From the NCBI GenBank assembly GCA_028673005.1, contig CM054117.1:31344561-31408560 (forward strand): DNA of 64,000 nt, in the 5' to 3' direction. Position 1 is the stretch's first letter. Every line of letters starts with the position of its first letter. The notes beneath the pieces are model-generated. The model made no database searches and was not told where the DNA came from. It worked only from the letters and a program-made list of their open reading frames with translations. This stretch comes from Tanypteryx hageni (Eukaryota > Arthropoda > Insecta > Odonata > Petaluridae). Positions 50,160-60,454 of the stretch are shown here, piece after piece. Both the position numbers and the translations under genes were made by a program.

Positions 50160-51130
50160 AGGGATTTTAAATGACCCGGACTCCGCATCGGGCGAGTGGG
50201 TTAGATAGCGAGGTACCGGGGAGAGAGCGCGAGTCCTCTCATCTCGTCGGAAAGGTAAGCTAGAAGAGGGATTTCGATCCCCGCCGCTTTCTGCTAGGCT
50301 ACCGCCCTCGCGTGGGAGGCGGAGGCGATGGTTGAGCTGGAAAAAGAGGGTGGGAGGAAAGGAGTAGGCGTAGGTCGTCTAGCGAGAGCGACGAAGCGGA
50401 GGACAATGGAGGAAGGAGGCTGGGGAAGGAGCCGAGAAGGGAGGTATAACAGTGAAGGAGAGAGAAGAGGTGGCTAGGACGCCCCGGAGAGAGCCGTGCC
50501 AGCAGTTACCTCTTTCCCTCCTTCCTCTCCTCGCCCCATCCTCCCTCTCTTTCTCTTCTGCCCGGTGTGGGAGAAGGTAGAAAACCGCAGATTCAAAGGA
50601 TGAATGGGGGAGAGGCCACACAGCCCGAGGGGAGGAGGAGAAAACGGAGTGGGAGCGACGGGAAAGGTGGCGAGGAGAGGGAGAAGGGGCGGGGCGGAGT
50701 CGGGGGCGAGTTGGCTGCTATGGGTATATAAGGGAGCGTGGGCGAGTCTCGAGGATGCAAGAGGGGGGGAGGAGAAGAGAGGGTCGGTGGAATGGGGTAT
50801 GGGATTTGAATAAAGAGCTGATGGAGAGTTTGTGGAGAGAGGGGGGGGAGAGCGGAGGGGATAAAGAGGAGAGAAAAAAGGGTTGGGCGGTGTGGGAGTG
50901 AGAGCTTTTCAGATTTTTTTCACGTTTAAGAGAGAGAAGGTGGTTGTGGGGGAGATGGGGGGAGTGAAAGTGGTGATGGTTGTGGTATCGGGGAGAGGAG
51001 TGGTGGGCTGGGTGGCTGAGAAGAGGATAGCTCTGGCAGTGAGGTGGCTATCGAAATGGGTAAGACTTGTTCTTCGAGAGAGTCGAGAGTTTGCGCGGTG
51101 GTTGGGGGGAGGGAAAGGTGGCGGGATTGG
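50160..51130 (-). repeat. GC-rich, purine-skewed block
   Basis: The + strand is G/A-rich for most of this block, with CpG-containing segments at 50180-50330. A TATATAAG sequence lies at 50725-50732 on the + strand, but no good initiator is seen about 30 bases downstream. Overlapping open frames are low complexity. A promoter function is possible but unproven. Confidence 0.5.
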
Positions 51131-53148
51131 TGACGGTTGGTTCTTACCTCGTGACTCGCCTGTGGTAGCTTCTATCTTTTTCTCTTTCACTCTTCCACTC
51201 CTTTTTCTCGTATCTCTTGATGAGTTAGACGGTGTTAAAAAAAATTAAGCGAGTTTATGCGAGGTGTTTATGGCCTGGATACGACAGTGCTTTTAAATGG
51301 TGTGTCGTGCGTTTATGGTTTTATCGAGAAGTGGTGAGATGGCCAGTCGGCGCTTTTGTCTCACCGGGCCATTAAGAAAGTTGGGAAGGGGTTTTAATAT
51401 ATTCTTTTATATAGACGGCGCGGGCCTGTTAAAATGCGGCGTGCTCTTTCGACCCGGCGTAAAATTTTAAGTGGGTTTAATGTGTTTTATGAAAAGAGAA
51501 GTACCTCACGTACATAGATTTTTTAGTATTTCATTTTTATTTATTTTATTAAATTTTATTAGGAGGGACATTATGTTTTGTGCTTACATTTGCTTACTGT
51601 TGCAAAATTTTGTTTTTATTTGCGAAGTTCTTTACAATTTAGCCGTTAACATCCATTCGATGAGGTCATGAATCGTTTTATGATAACAATTATTAGTTTT
51701 TATTTTCTCTCTTCTCGTGTGCGGATTTCAGTGTTCACTGCACATAAAGTTAGTCGTTTTGATTTTATATCAGAATAGAGAGATACTTCATCAGGAAACA
51801 GTATTTAACCATCACTCTTAACGATATTAAATATCAGGCTTGTTAAATCAATAGTGGATCAGGACCGCATTGGTGCTCAACCTCTTATTGAAGAGACACC
51901 TTATACGTGTATGATGAGGGCCACATTGCAGGAAAGTAGACCTTCTCAAATGAAAATAGAGCTTCTTAAAAAACTTTTTTATTAAGCGAACGTATGGTAT
52001 TCCGGCTTAATAAGTAATTAAAATTACTTCTTACGTTTGCATCAAAATAATTTATTTGTAAATTATGTTAAATTTGAAATACAAAAGTAACATACGAGCA
52101 GCAGAAAGGCGTAAACAGGATCGGAGCAGTTTTACATGTCTCTTAGAGATATACAATAATCCCATGTTATATTATTGTTAAATTAGTATTTGTCGTATAA
52201 ACGCAAATAAACTCAGTAAATTAGAACTAATAAAGCAGTTGATAGAGTTTTCTGCGAGCCCAAAATTTAATAAAACTATATCATAAATTCGAAGTTGAAG
52301 ACTGAAAATTGTAAAATTCGCTTTAAAGACCTTTCATCCTCACCACTTCATGGTAATCTTTCCGTATGTCTTATAGGACCCCCATAAGCATCTTACGGGA
52401 CCGGTAATTGCGGAAAGTGTCCCGATAGCCTGCCATTTTACCAACCAATAAGGGCGCGAGGGAGCGCCGTTTTACGTAATCCGCAAAGCGTCGTAAAACA
52501 CTCCGAATTTGTTTTTGACTTTCTCTCCCTCCTCTTCCCACCGTAGTAAAACCCACCACTTTAAGCCAGGTACACCAGTTAGGCCTGGCTGTAAAGTTGA
52601 AGCGAAGTTCAGAAGTTGTGATCGTTGTCTTATTGCTCCGTTTAGAGGAGCCGAGGATGTGGCGAACGATGGGGAGAGGGGACGAGATGGGTTTGCGGTG
52701 CCTGGGTGGGCGGAGGGGGTTTTGGGGGGCAGGATGAGGTGTGGGTAAGAGTGGATTCCGTCGCCGTGGCCCGAAGGAGAAAGAGGGACAGAGAGTGAGA
52801 AGGGCGGCCGAGGGGAGTATTTTGAGGGTGTCGAGGCCCTCAGGAGCTACCGGAAGCCCCAAGCCGGCTTCCCGGCGGAACCCGACGGGGCGGATGAGCT
52901 TAAAGGCTTCCGTCTCTCGTGTCGATCGACCCTCGCCTTCCGAATTGTAGATTTTGATACCCACGTTTTGGTCGAGACGCCTTATACACGTCTCAGGTGA
53001 GGAAGGTAGGGGAGAGTGGGAGGATTGGGAAGCGACAATAATCCTCCACCAAGTCGGAACGGAGGGATTCATTTGTTTATTCCTCCCGCCGGGATCGGGT
53101 GGAAAAATTATGAAGCGCGATTCCGGGAATTTTATTTTTTTGTGTTGC
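51131..53148. other. Unassigned sequence
   Basis: AT-rich from 51400 to 52370. A 233-codon minus-strand open frame at 52371-53072 runs through CpG-rich DNA and is overlapped by plus-strand frames. I recognise no domain in it. Confidence 0.45.
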
Positions 53149-53156
53149 CTTTAGAG

Positions 53157-53670
53157 CAGTATTTTTCAACCAAGGACGTACCCAGGGGAAGGGTCCGGAC
53201 CCTCCCCTCCGGTGTACAGACATTTGTGGAATCTGCGATAACCACGCTACAAGCTTGCTACGTTGCCTCTTGCTACGCTGCCACTTGCTGCGTTGAGTTA
53301 TGAGAACTAAAAACGTTATAAAAGTTTATATTATTTGAATAGGACTTTTATTTAATGAATTGCTGGAAATTGTGTTTCGACCTCAGATCCCTTCCCGCTG
53401 GCATTGCATAAGTGTTCCGCGAAATATTCTACCGAAAATAATTTTTCTATCAATTTAGATTTTTTAATGAATCTGAAAATAAAAAAAAGTATTTTTATTT
53501 TCCTCTCATACCGTAAGTCCATCTATCGGGGAAGCAGAAAGTATCAGGTTACAACTTCTAACCTGCTGCAGTACGCATGCGCGTTCCCACAGCCATGGTA
53601 ATACACGTATGTATATAGATGTTCCGCCAATTTTTTCTTCATTACAAACAAAAAAGTTTGAAAAACACTG
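53157..53670. mobile_element. Non-autonomous hAT element (family D)
   Basis: A 514-bp element starting CAGTATTTTTCAACC. Its right end, reverse-complemented, is CAGTGTTTTTCAAAC, so 13 of 15 bases match. A perfect 8-bp target duplication CTTTAGAG flanks it (53149-53156 and 53671-53678). The CAGTGTTTTTCAA terminus is a known style of animal hAT end. The interior has GGTCCGGACC near the left side and two degenerate CTTGCTACG/CTTGCTGCG repeats at 53250-53295. No transposase open frame is present. Confidence 0.9.
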
Positions 53671-53678
53671 CTTTAGAG

Positions 53679-54560
53679 GGAGAGTTTAGGTGTGTGTCAG
53701 TATGGATTCTAAGGGTCACGGTTTAAAGTCATCTCGGCTTCGATGGAGAGTTGTCTGACGTGGACAGGTTTTTTAATGGAGCGTTTTCTGATAAAGAGAT
53801 GGTTTCGTGATGTAACAGGCTTTTTTATTTAATAAATATATATGATACTTCTAGTGTTGCAATATACCACTATAGGTTTTTTTGTTTGCCCGTGCTGGCT
53901 CTAAGACGTTTGTGAAATACCTCTAATGATTTAATTCTTAATCCAGAAGACGCTTGGTCATTTAAAAATAAAATTGTTAATTTGATATGGGCATCTGTTG
54001 CCATGTAGTAGTTCTGTAATGTAATTACTGTTTCAAGCTTCATATCAACACTCACTGAGTGCGTCAAATAGAATAAAATATGCGCGTGAACCTAATTTCC
54101 ATAAACAAAGAGTTTTTAATACTTATCTGCGTCAGATTGTTGCCGAAGAGATGTTTTTTCGCGTTCTAAGCCGGGAAAACATTTTTCCTTTACACGTATA
54201 TCCCCTTCTACGCGAGAGCAATATTAATTTTTATAAGCGAGTTTTCCTGCGATTAATTTTATCTAGAAATATAACGGGAAACCGCGCGACGCTATCAGAT
54301 TCATAAAACGTTGTGGCTTCCTATTCGTAGGGTGGTTGAATTTACCATTAACTGTATTGCGGAAACGGTTATATTAGATAAATATGTTGCAGTTTTCGTA
54401 AAATATGTTGCATGTCGGATAGATTAGTTTCCTGACAACTATCGCAAAATAGTCAGTGCTATTATTACTGATCGTTCAACGCAGTTTACTGATTGATATC
54501 TCATTTAACGCATCCGTTGTAACCACAAACCACATCTTTAGTCGATAAGGATGTCCAGGA
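53679..54560. other. Unassigned AT-rich sequence
   Basis: No gene or repeat recognised between the two hAT elements. Confidence 0.5.
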
Positions 54561-54568
54561 ATACTTAT

Positions 54569-54830
54569 CAGGGGCGTATCCGTAAGATTCTCAAGGAGAG
54601 GGGGGGCGATTACCCCTCCCCCTCTTGAATCCGTCTGTACCGACGATCCTATACATATTTTGAAAATCCCTAACTCTCTCAGAATTTCTCTTTTCCTTGC
54701 CATAAAAACTTAATCTACGGTATAGAAAAAAAGGAATTTTGTACGGAGTGAATTTAAGAATGCACCCAGTATAGGGGGAAGGGTCCAAGGGAGTGAGGAG
54801 CGGTCGCCTCTCCTCTTGGGTCCGCCACTG
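54569..54830. mobile_element. Non-autonomous hAT-like element (family E)
   Basis: A 262-bp element starting CAGGGGCGTATCCGTAAG. Its right end, reverse-complemented, is CAGTGGCGGACCCAAG, an imperfect inverted repeat. Flanking 8-mers ATACTTAT (54561-54568) and ATACCTAT (54831-54838) match at 7 of 8, giving a hAT-type target duplication. CCCCTCC-rich stretches lie inside the left end and GAGGAGCGG near the right. There is no coding capacity. Confidence 0.82.
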
Positions 54831-54838
54831 ATACCTAT

Positions 54839-55825
54839 GAATCTGTTTGTAGTTCATTTCATTATCATTTCTTCTCTAGCCATAATATTTGTGGTGACAT
54901 TTTCCACGTTTTAGTTCTTCAAATAGGTTTGAGGCATTAATGCCAGAAATCTGTCACTATGCAGTTGTATGCTTCTGTCTATGTTTGCGTGCCTTCATAT
55001 AAATAAGAATATTACAAACATGATGTGTAGAATAGTACTCATCTTCGTTCTGTTACATTTTCTTATAGTAATGATGAAACTTGAACGAACCGGTACCTTT
55101 AAGGAGGAGGTTTTAAAGAAAACGCGTATATGACGCAATTTTGAGTACCGATTGCCAATTTCGTCTCACTCAACCCTCATGTCGTAAGTCTCTTGACTGC
55201 TTCTAAATGTTCCTACAATTTGAAGGAAGCTTAGATAAAATTTATCGGTGTTTTTCCGCATTTTAGAAAATAAAAAAGTTGGCCGCCTTTGCGTTTCTAA
55301 ATTATCTTGTGACAAAAACGATTCAACATTAAGGTCTAAAATGGGTTAAACAAAACGAAATAGTGACAAAAACTGTCACTGAAGAATAATTGTTAGCCTT
55401 TTAAATTATTACCCGAAACAGTTATAACGCATACTGATCAAAGATTGAGCCTTATTTTTGCGAATATAAAAAGGTAAGGTTTTTAATATTACGATTATTT
55501 TGACAACCGTCGAGAAAACATCACACCAAATCGCTGTTTGTAAAAATTGTGACTTTTAATCCCTTTCTCATAAAAATTTATACAATTGCAATTGGAAATA
55601 TTTCCAACCGCAGAAAACAAACGTAGATGCGAAAAGTAGCCCGTGGCGTTAGTTGTGTCCACATACTTGCACGAAGTCGCAAAAAATACGTAACAAACGA
55701 CGCGTTGATTATCTTCTCGATTGCAATTAATTTAAGGAGTAAGCAGCTTATTGTTATTTCGAGGTTTATTTGTCAACCGTTGCTAATGTAGTGAAAAACT
55801 TAAGATAGCGTGCCTACGTGTGCGC
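54839..55825. other. Unassigned AT-rich sequence
   Basis: Nothing recognised. Confidence 0.5.
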
Positions 55826-56335
55826 TGTATGAGAGAGAGTGGGGAAGGGACTAAAGAGGAGAGAGAGAACGAGTGGATGGGAGGGTTAGAGAGGTGTCGG
55901 GGGGTTGTCACTTACCCTTCCCCCCATTTCGGAAGGGACGGGGAGGGGAGAGGAGGAGAGGAAGGCGGCGGAATTGTCGTGGGTGGTATTCCTCTGGGGA
56001 ATGAATGCCGTTGTAGGGGCGGGGAGAGAGAGAGATGAAGTGAGACCGAGTGAGGGAGATAGAGAAGGGAGTGAGAGAGAGAGAGAGCGCACTGGAGGGC
56101 TAAGGGGGCGTGGCTGCGGGTTGCCGTGGAAACGAGAGGCGGAAAAGGGGGCGGAGCTTTAGGATGATGGTATGGGGCGGAAAAGGTAGTTTCGGAGGAA
56201 GGAGTGTGGGGGGAGTTGGGAGGAGGGATGGGGCAGAGAGCGCGACGGTAGCCGCGGAGGACGAGGGAGACTCTTTTTCGATTCCCCGAGTCGACTGCAA
56301 AAAAAAGGGGCCACGGAGCCCTCTCGCGGTCACTC
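55826..56335 (-). repeat. Purine-rich block
   Basis: GAGAGAGA, GGGGAGGGGAGAGG and similar motifs dominate the + strand, including a GAGAGAGAGAGAG run near 56073-56086. Overlapping open frames on both strands are low complexity. Confidence 0.65.
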
Positions 56336-56795
56336 GATGACATTCCGCGTCGAGTGTCCTCCCCCTCGCGCCCACCCCATTTTCCTCGGTGACGTGTGCG
56401 GAGGCCGCTCGTGATAAGCGCTATATAGCGGATCGGTTCCCAGGCATTGGGATTGGCTACCGCGCCCTCTCTCTCTCTCTCTTTGCGGGAGGTGGGGATG
56501 TTTTTTTTTGCGTGTGGGATGAGGAGAGAGGTTATGGTGGTAGAGGAGGAGAGGATGTTCCTCTTTGGTGTGGGTAATCTCGGCGAGGAATGAGCTCGAA
56601 GGCGGAGAAGCGAGGCGATGGAGTCGCTCTAGGAGTGTTGGTGTGGGTGGGGGAGATGCTGGGAGAGGGATCGCCCCGCAACTCTCTGGTACTCCCTCCT
56701 TTTCTCCCCCTCTCTCCTCTTGTGTATCACTCTGCCGCCTTCCGCAGGATCTTCTCTTCTTCCCCGCATTCGCTGCATGTCCCGAAACTCTCACA
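56336..56795. other. Unassigned GC-rich transition
   Basis: CpG-containing sequence with a (CT)n run at about 56467-56482. No gene recognised. Confidence 0.5.
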
Positions 56796-57165
56796 TCCCA
56801 TCCTCTCCCTCTCCTCTCTCCATGTTCTACTCTCCTTCCCTGCTCTTTCCTTTATCTCTCTCACCCTTCCCCTTCTCTCTCTCTCACCCTTCCCCTTCTC
56901 TCTCTCTCTCCCCCTTCCCCTTCTCTCTCTCTCCCCCTTCCCCTTCTCTCTCCCCTTCCCTTCTCTCTCTCTCCCTCCCTCCCTCCCCTTCTCTCTCTCT
57001 CTCCCTCCCTCCCTCCCCTTCCCTTCTCTTTCTCTCTCCCCTTCCCTTCTCTCTCTCTCCCCTTCCCTTCCCTTCTCTCTCTCTCCCCTTTCCTTCTCTC
57101 TCCCCTCCCCGATTCTCTCTCCCCTCCCCTTCTCTCTCACTCCCCCTCCCCTTCTTTATCTCTCC

Positions 57166-57615
57166 CTCTTCTCTCTTCCTTCCCTCTTCTCTCTTCCTCC
57201 CATCTTATCTCTTCCTCCCATCTTCTCTCTTCCTCCCCTCTTCTCTCTTCCTCCCCTCTTCTCTCTTCCTCCCCTCTTCTCTCTTCCTCCCCTCTTCTCT
57301 CTTCCTCCCCTCTTCTCTCTTCCTCCCCTCTTCTCTCTTCCTCCCATCTTCTCTCTTCCTCCCATCTTCTCTCTTCCTCCCATCTTCTCTCTTCCTCCCA
57401 TCTTCTCTCTTCCTCCCATCTTCTCTCTTCCTCCCATCTTCTCTCTTCCTCCCATCTTCTCTCTTCCTCCCATCTTCTCTCTTCCTCACCTCTTCTCTCT
57501 TCCTCCCATCTTCTCTCTTCCTCCCATCTTCTCTCTTCCTCCCATCTTCTCTCTTCCTCCCATCTTCTCTCTTCCTCCCATCTTCTCTCTTCCTCCCATC
57601 TTCTCTCTTCCTCCC
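57166..57615 (+). repeat. 18-bp minisatellite, 25 units
   Basis: Exactly 450 bp, or 25 copies of an 18-bp unit (CTTCTCTCTTCCTCCCAT and variants). Variants cluster: units ending in CCCCT are contiguous on the left side, units ending in CCCAT follow, and one CACCT unit interrupts the CCCAT run. Block-wise arrangement indicates local expansion of individual variants. The repeat encodes periodic Ser/Leu/Pro peptides in every + register, with no evidence of translation. Confidence 0.95.
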
Positions 57616-57643
57616 CTCTTCTCTCCTCCCCTCCCTCTTCTCT

Positions 57644-57748
57644 CTCCTCCCCTCATCTCTCCTCCCCTCCTCTCTCCTCCCCTCCTCTCTCCTCCCCTCC
57701 TCTCTCCTCCCCTCCTCTCTCCTCCCCTCCTCTCTCCTCCCCTCCTCT
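57644..57748 (+). repeat. 15-bp tandem array, 7 units
   Basis: Seven copies of CTCCTCCCCTCCTCT, the first with CATCT instead of CCTCT. It follows the 18-bp array and probably derives from related CTCC motifs. Confidence 0.9.
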
Positions 57749-57830
57749 CTCTCTCACCCCTCCTCTCTCTTCCCTCCCCTCCTCTCTCTTCCCTCCCATC
57801 CTCCATCACCTTATATCCTACCAGTCTTGC

Positions 57831-58775
57831 TCTTTCTGGCTCCCGGAATCTCTTCTCCCATTCCCTCTTCCTGCCACCTCCTCCATCTCCTCCCACAGCA
57901 TCTATTTACCTCTGGCGATTTTCATCTCTACTCTCCCCCATTCTTCCTCTCCGACTCCCATTCCATTACTCACTCTTAACCCCTTCCCTCTCTCTATCCC
58001 TAGCCTGGAAAAGTGCCTCTCCCTCCCTCCCCGTCGGTTTATCTTTCTCTCCATCCTTCGCCTTCCCTTTATCTCTCTCTCCCTTCTATCTCTCCGCTGG
58101 ATGTGCCGACTGTGTGTGCGAGGGAGGAGTGGGGTTATCCCTTTCTCTCTCTCTCTCTCCGTATCATCCGTTTGAAGCGGATACGTGTTTATCCTCTTAA
58201 CGCCTCGGCGGAGTTTTTGTTTGAAATCTCTGGATTTAAGGTGCCATGATGTTTATGGTGGTTTTTATGTCGTCGGTTTTTCGGGTCTCTCGTAAAAGTT
58301 GATGAAGTCGAATTTTTTTTTTCGTCGGCTCTGCGTTAATCTCTGGTTGTTAACCGCCTCTCGAAAAAATGCATTAAGTAATAAATAATTAAAAATCGAA
58401 GGGAAGTCTTTTAATGCAGCTTTCTGCATCTAAAAAACCTCCCCTTCGCAGGTCTCATTGTCGTATTTAACTGGGTGTAAGATTAATGCAAACTTGGGAT
58501 ACTTTTCGAATTTAGCTGGTTATTCGAAAGTGTCAGATTTATTTAATTTGAAAAATTCCGCGATGATTATGCTTGAATGTCTACAAAGGGTTTTACTGAA
58601 AAAACATCTTCAGAAATTTTATTTAAATGCTCACCTACTTATTTCGCCTTCTTAATTAATTAGTGATGATGCGAGTGCTCCTTACTCGCTACGCGTCCTC
58701 GTGCAATTAAAATTATCCTCTGCCTGTATCCCTCTTTTCACGCCAACTTCTGTCCATTAACTCCCTCTACCGAGC
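57831..58775. other. Unassigned sequence
   Basis: Pyrimidine-rich to about 58165 with a (CT)n run near 58142-58159, then AT-rich. No gene recognised. Confidence 0.5.
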
Positions 58776-59395
58776 CGTTTGGATTGGTGTCATTGCCTTC
58801 CTATTTTTTCCTCTCTCTCATCCCCCGACTATCTTCTCTGCCTTTTCTCTCTCTCTCTCTCTCCTCTCTCATCCCAACTCCGTTCTTCCATTTCTCGTCC
58901 CCGTGCGGAGAGAGGTAACAGCGCTGCCAAGGCATTAATTAATCAATCCATCAATCTCATTACACCCTCCGCTCCCTCGTTCCCGCCAATTACCATCCGC
59001 ACACTCTCATGCCCCGCCCCCTTTTCCCTTCCCGCTCGCCCTTTGATCCTCCCCTCCCCCTTCCCCATATAACTCGCACCCTCGCCCTACCGCTCCACCC
59101 GTGCCCGTTTTCCCCCTCTGACCCCAACCGTTTCTCTCCATCCCCATCCGCCCTCTCCCTTCCACACCTCGCCCACTCCCGCACTTCCCATAGACCTTTT
59201 ACCCCTGACCCTGCCCTCCATCCATACACACTCCTTCCACCTCCAACGCCCTCAAACTCCGCCCTGCCTCCTTCGCTCTTCTCTCCTCTCACTCTCTCCC
59301 TTCTTTCCCATCTCTCCCGCCCTCTTTCCAACGCTCGCTTCGTCCATTCTCTCTCCCCCTTCTCCTCGCTGTCCTCATCACAGTCCTCTTAGCAT
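58776..59395 (+). repeat. Pyrimidine-rich block
   Basis: C/T-dominated with more A than the larger tracts. A (CT)n run lies at about 58847-58865. The 127-codon plus and 113-codon minus frames are compositional. Confidence 0.65.
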
Positions 59396-59823
59396 TTCCA
59401 ACGGAATTTGAGTTACCGGTGTGGATGTTGCTCAGGGTGTCGGGGTATGAGGGGTTGCGCGGCGCGCTAGGAAAAAAAAGAGGCGGAATTTCTCGCCTGA
59501 TTACCTTTTCTCGCATTTTCGGGGAAAAAATTGCAGGCAGTTGGCGGAAGGATTTCCGAGATATCTGAAAGAGGTTTTTGAGTGAATTACGATCTGGTTT
59601 TCCCTCGGAGGGCTAGTGTTTTCTTTCTTCGGGAGGGCATTTTTTCAAGTCTTATATTTATCATAATTGTCGCGTTAAATATTTTTATTGTGGTCAGTTT
59701 ATTTCTTCTTGAATTGCGGGGAAAATGCTCTTCAAATTGAACTCGCTATCGGTAAAATTGATTAACGCAAAATGTTTGTTTCGAAATCGAGGTCCGGCCA
59801 ACTTAATTTTGCGTGATAGATAA
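59396..59823. other. Unassigned sequence
   Basis: No gene or repeat recognised before the nested transposon cluster. Confidence 0.5.
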
Positions 59824-60022
59824 CATACAACCATGGCCGGCCCGAGGTAGGAGCAAGCCGGGTGGCTACCCGGGGCGCCAAAGTCTTGGGGGCGCGATCT
59901 CCACCACCTATTTATGCATTACTTGCAAGTGAATTAATAGTGGATACCATTTTACGCCGCGGAGTAGACTGGAATCTTGATGGCAGTTCTTTCATTTATT
60001 CACTAACAATAATTTGTACAAG

Positions 60023-60285
60023 GGGGACGGTGGCGTAGTGGTTAGTGGGTTGGCCTTCTACGCAGCGGTCCCAGGTTCGATTCCGGCGGAGGTAGAATTT
60101 TTCAACCTGGGATCGTCCCGTCTCCTACTTGTGTGATTTGAGGAGACCTCGCAAGGCAGCGCTGTCCTTCGCAAGGGACATTAAGCAGTTGGCCCCCTTG
60201 ATACTCTTCGTAAAGAGTAGATTAATGCCGGTACTGGATTTTCCTCTCCCTTGTGTGTGTTCAATGTGGAAGGATTAATGGCTAT
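60023..60285 (+). mobile_element. tRNA-derived SINE
   Basis: The head has an RNA polymerase III A box, TGGCGTAGTGG (60031-60041), which fits the TRGCNNAGYGG consensus. A B box, GGTTCGATTCC (60074-60084), lies at tRNA-like spacing. The body continues with TCCTTCGCAAGGGACATTAA, the hairpin CTCTTCGTAAAGAG (about 60207-60220), ATGCCGGTACTGG and a pyrimidine/GTGTGTGT stretch. A second, headless copy lies on the minus strand at 32532-32680. The 3' boundary is uncertain and I found no clear target duplication. It lies within the family B hAT element and so inserted after it. An intact tRNA gene is excluded by the long non-tRNA body and poor acceptor pairing. Confidence 0.88.
60031..60084 (+). promoter_or_regulatory. 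Internal RNA polymerase III promoter (A and B boxes) of the SINE
   Basis: TGGCGTAGTGG and GGTTCGATTCC, with 32 bases between the boxes, match the type 2 internal promoter of tRNA genes. Whether it is still active is unknown. Confidence 0.8.
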
Positions 60286-60454
60286 AATAATCCAGGAGGT
60301 TTATTTGCCAGAAATTCCATGCAATCAAACAGTAATTATTACAGAGCGGATAAATTAACATATGCTTTGTAAATACAGTGCAACCTCGATAGGAGGACAT
60401 ATAACGAGAACTTCCGTATAGCGAACAGAAATACCGTCGGCCTCAATTTCTTAA

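Larger units (their letters stand above)
56796..57830 (+). repeat. 1-kb polypyrimidine tract with tandem arrays
   Basis: Almost pure C/T on the + strand, with A only at regular positions of the tandem units. It contains an 18-bp and a 15-bp array, listed separately. Two 536-codon open frames and one 419-codon frame overlap in all three + registers. This is possible because an 18-bp repeat keeps each register in phase and no unit contains a stop. They are not genes. Confidence 0.95.

Noticed and set aside
50725..50732. TATATAAG as a core promoter
   Set aside because: No initiator-like motif at the expected distance, and it lies in purine-rich low-complexity DNA.
52371..53072. 233-codon minus-strand open frame
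   Set aside because: CpG-rich DNA with overlapping frames on the other strand and no recognisable domain. Possible but unsupported.
56565..58200. Two 536-codon frames and one 419-codon frame overlapping in all three + registers
   Set aside because: An 18-bp repeat keeps all registers open. Simultaneous openness in three frames argues against coding.
60023..60096. A functional tRNA gene
   Set aside because: A and B boxes are good, but the acceptor stem does not pair convincingly and the sequence continues into a SINE body that recurs at 32532-32680.
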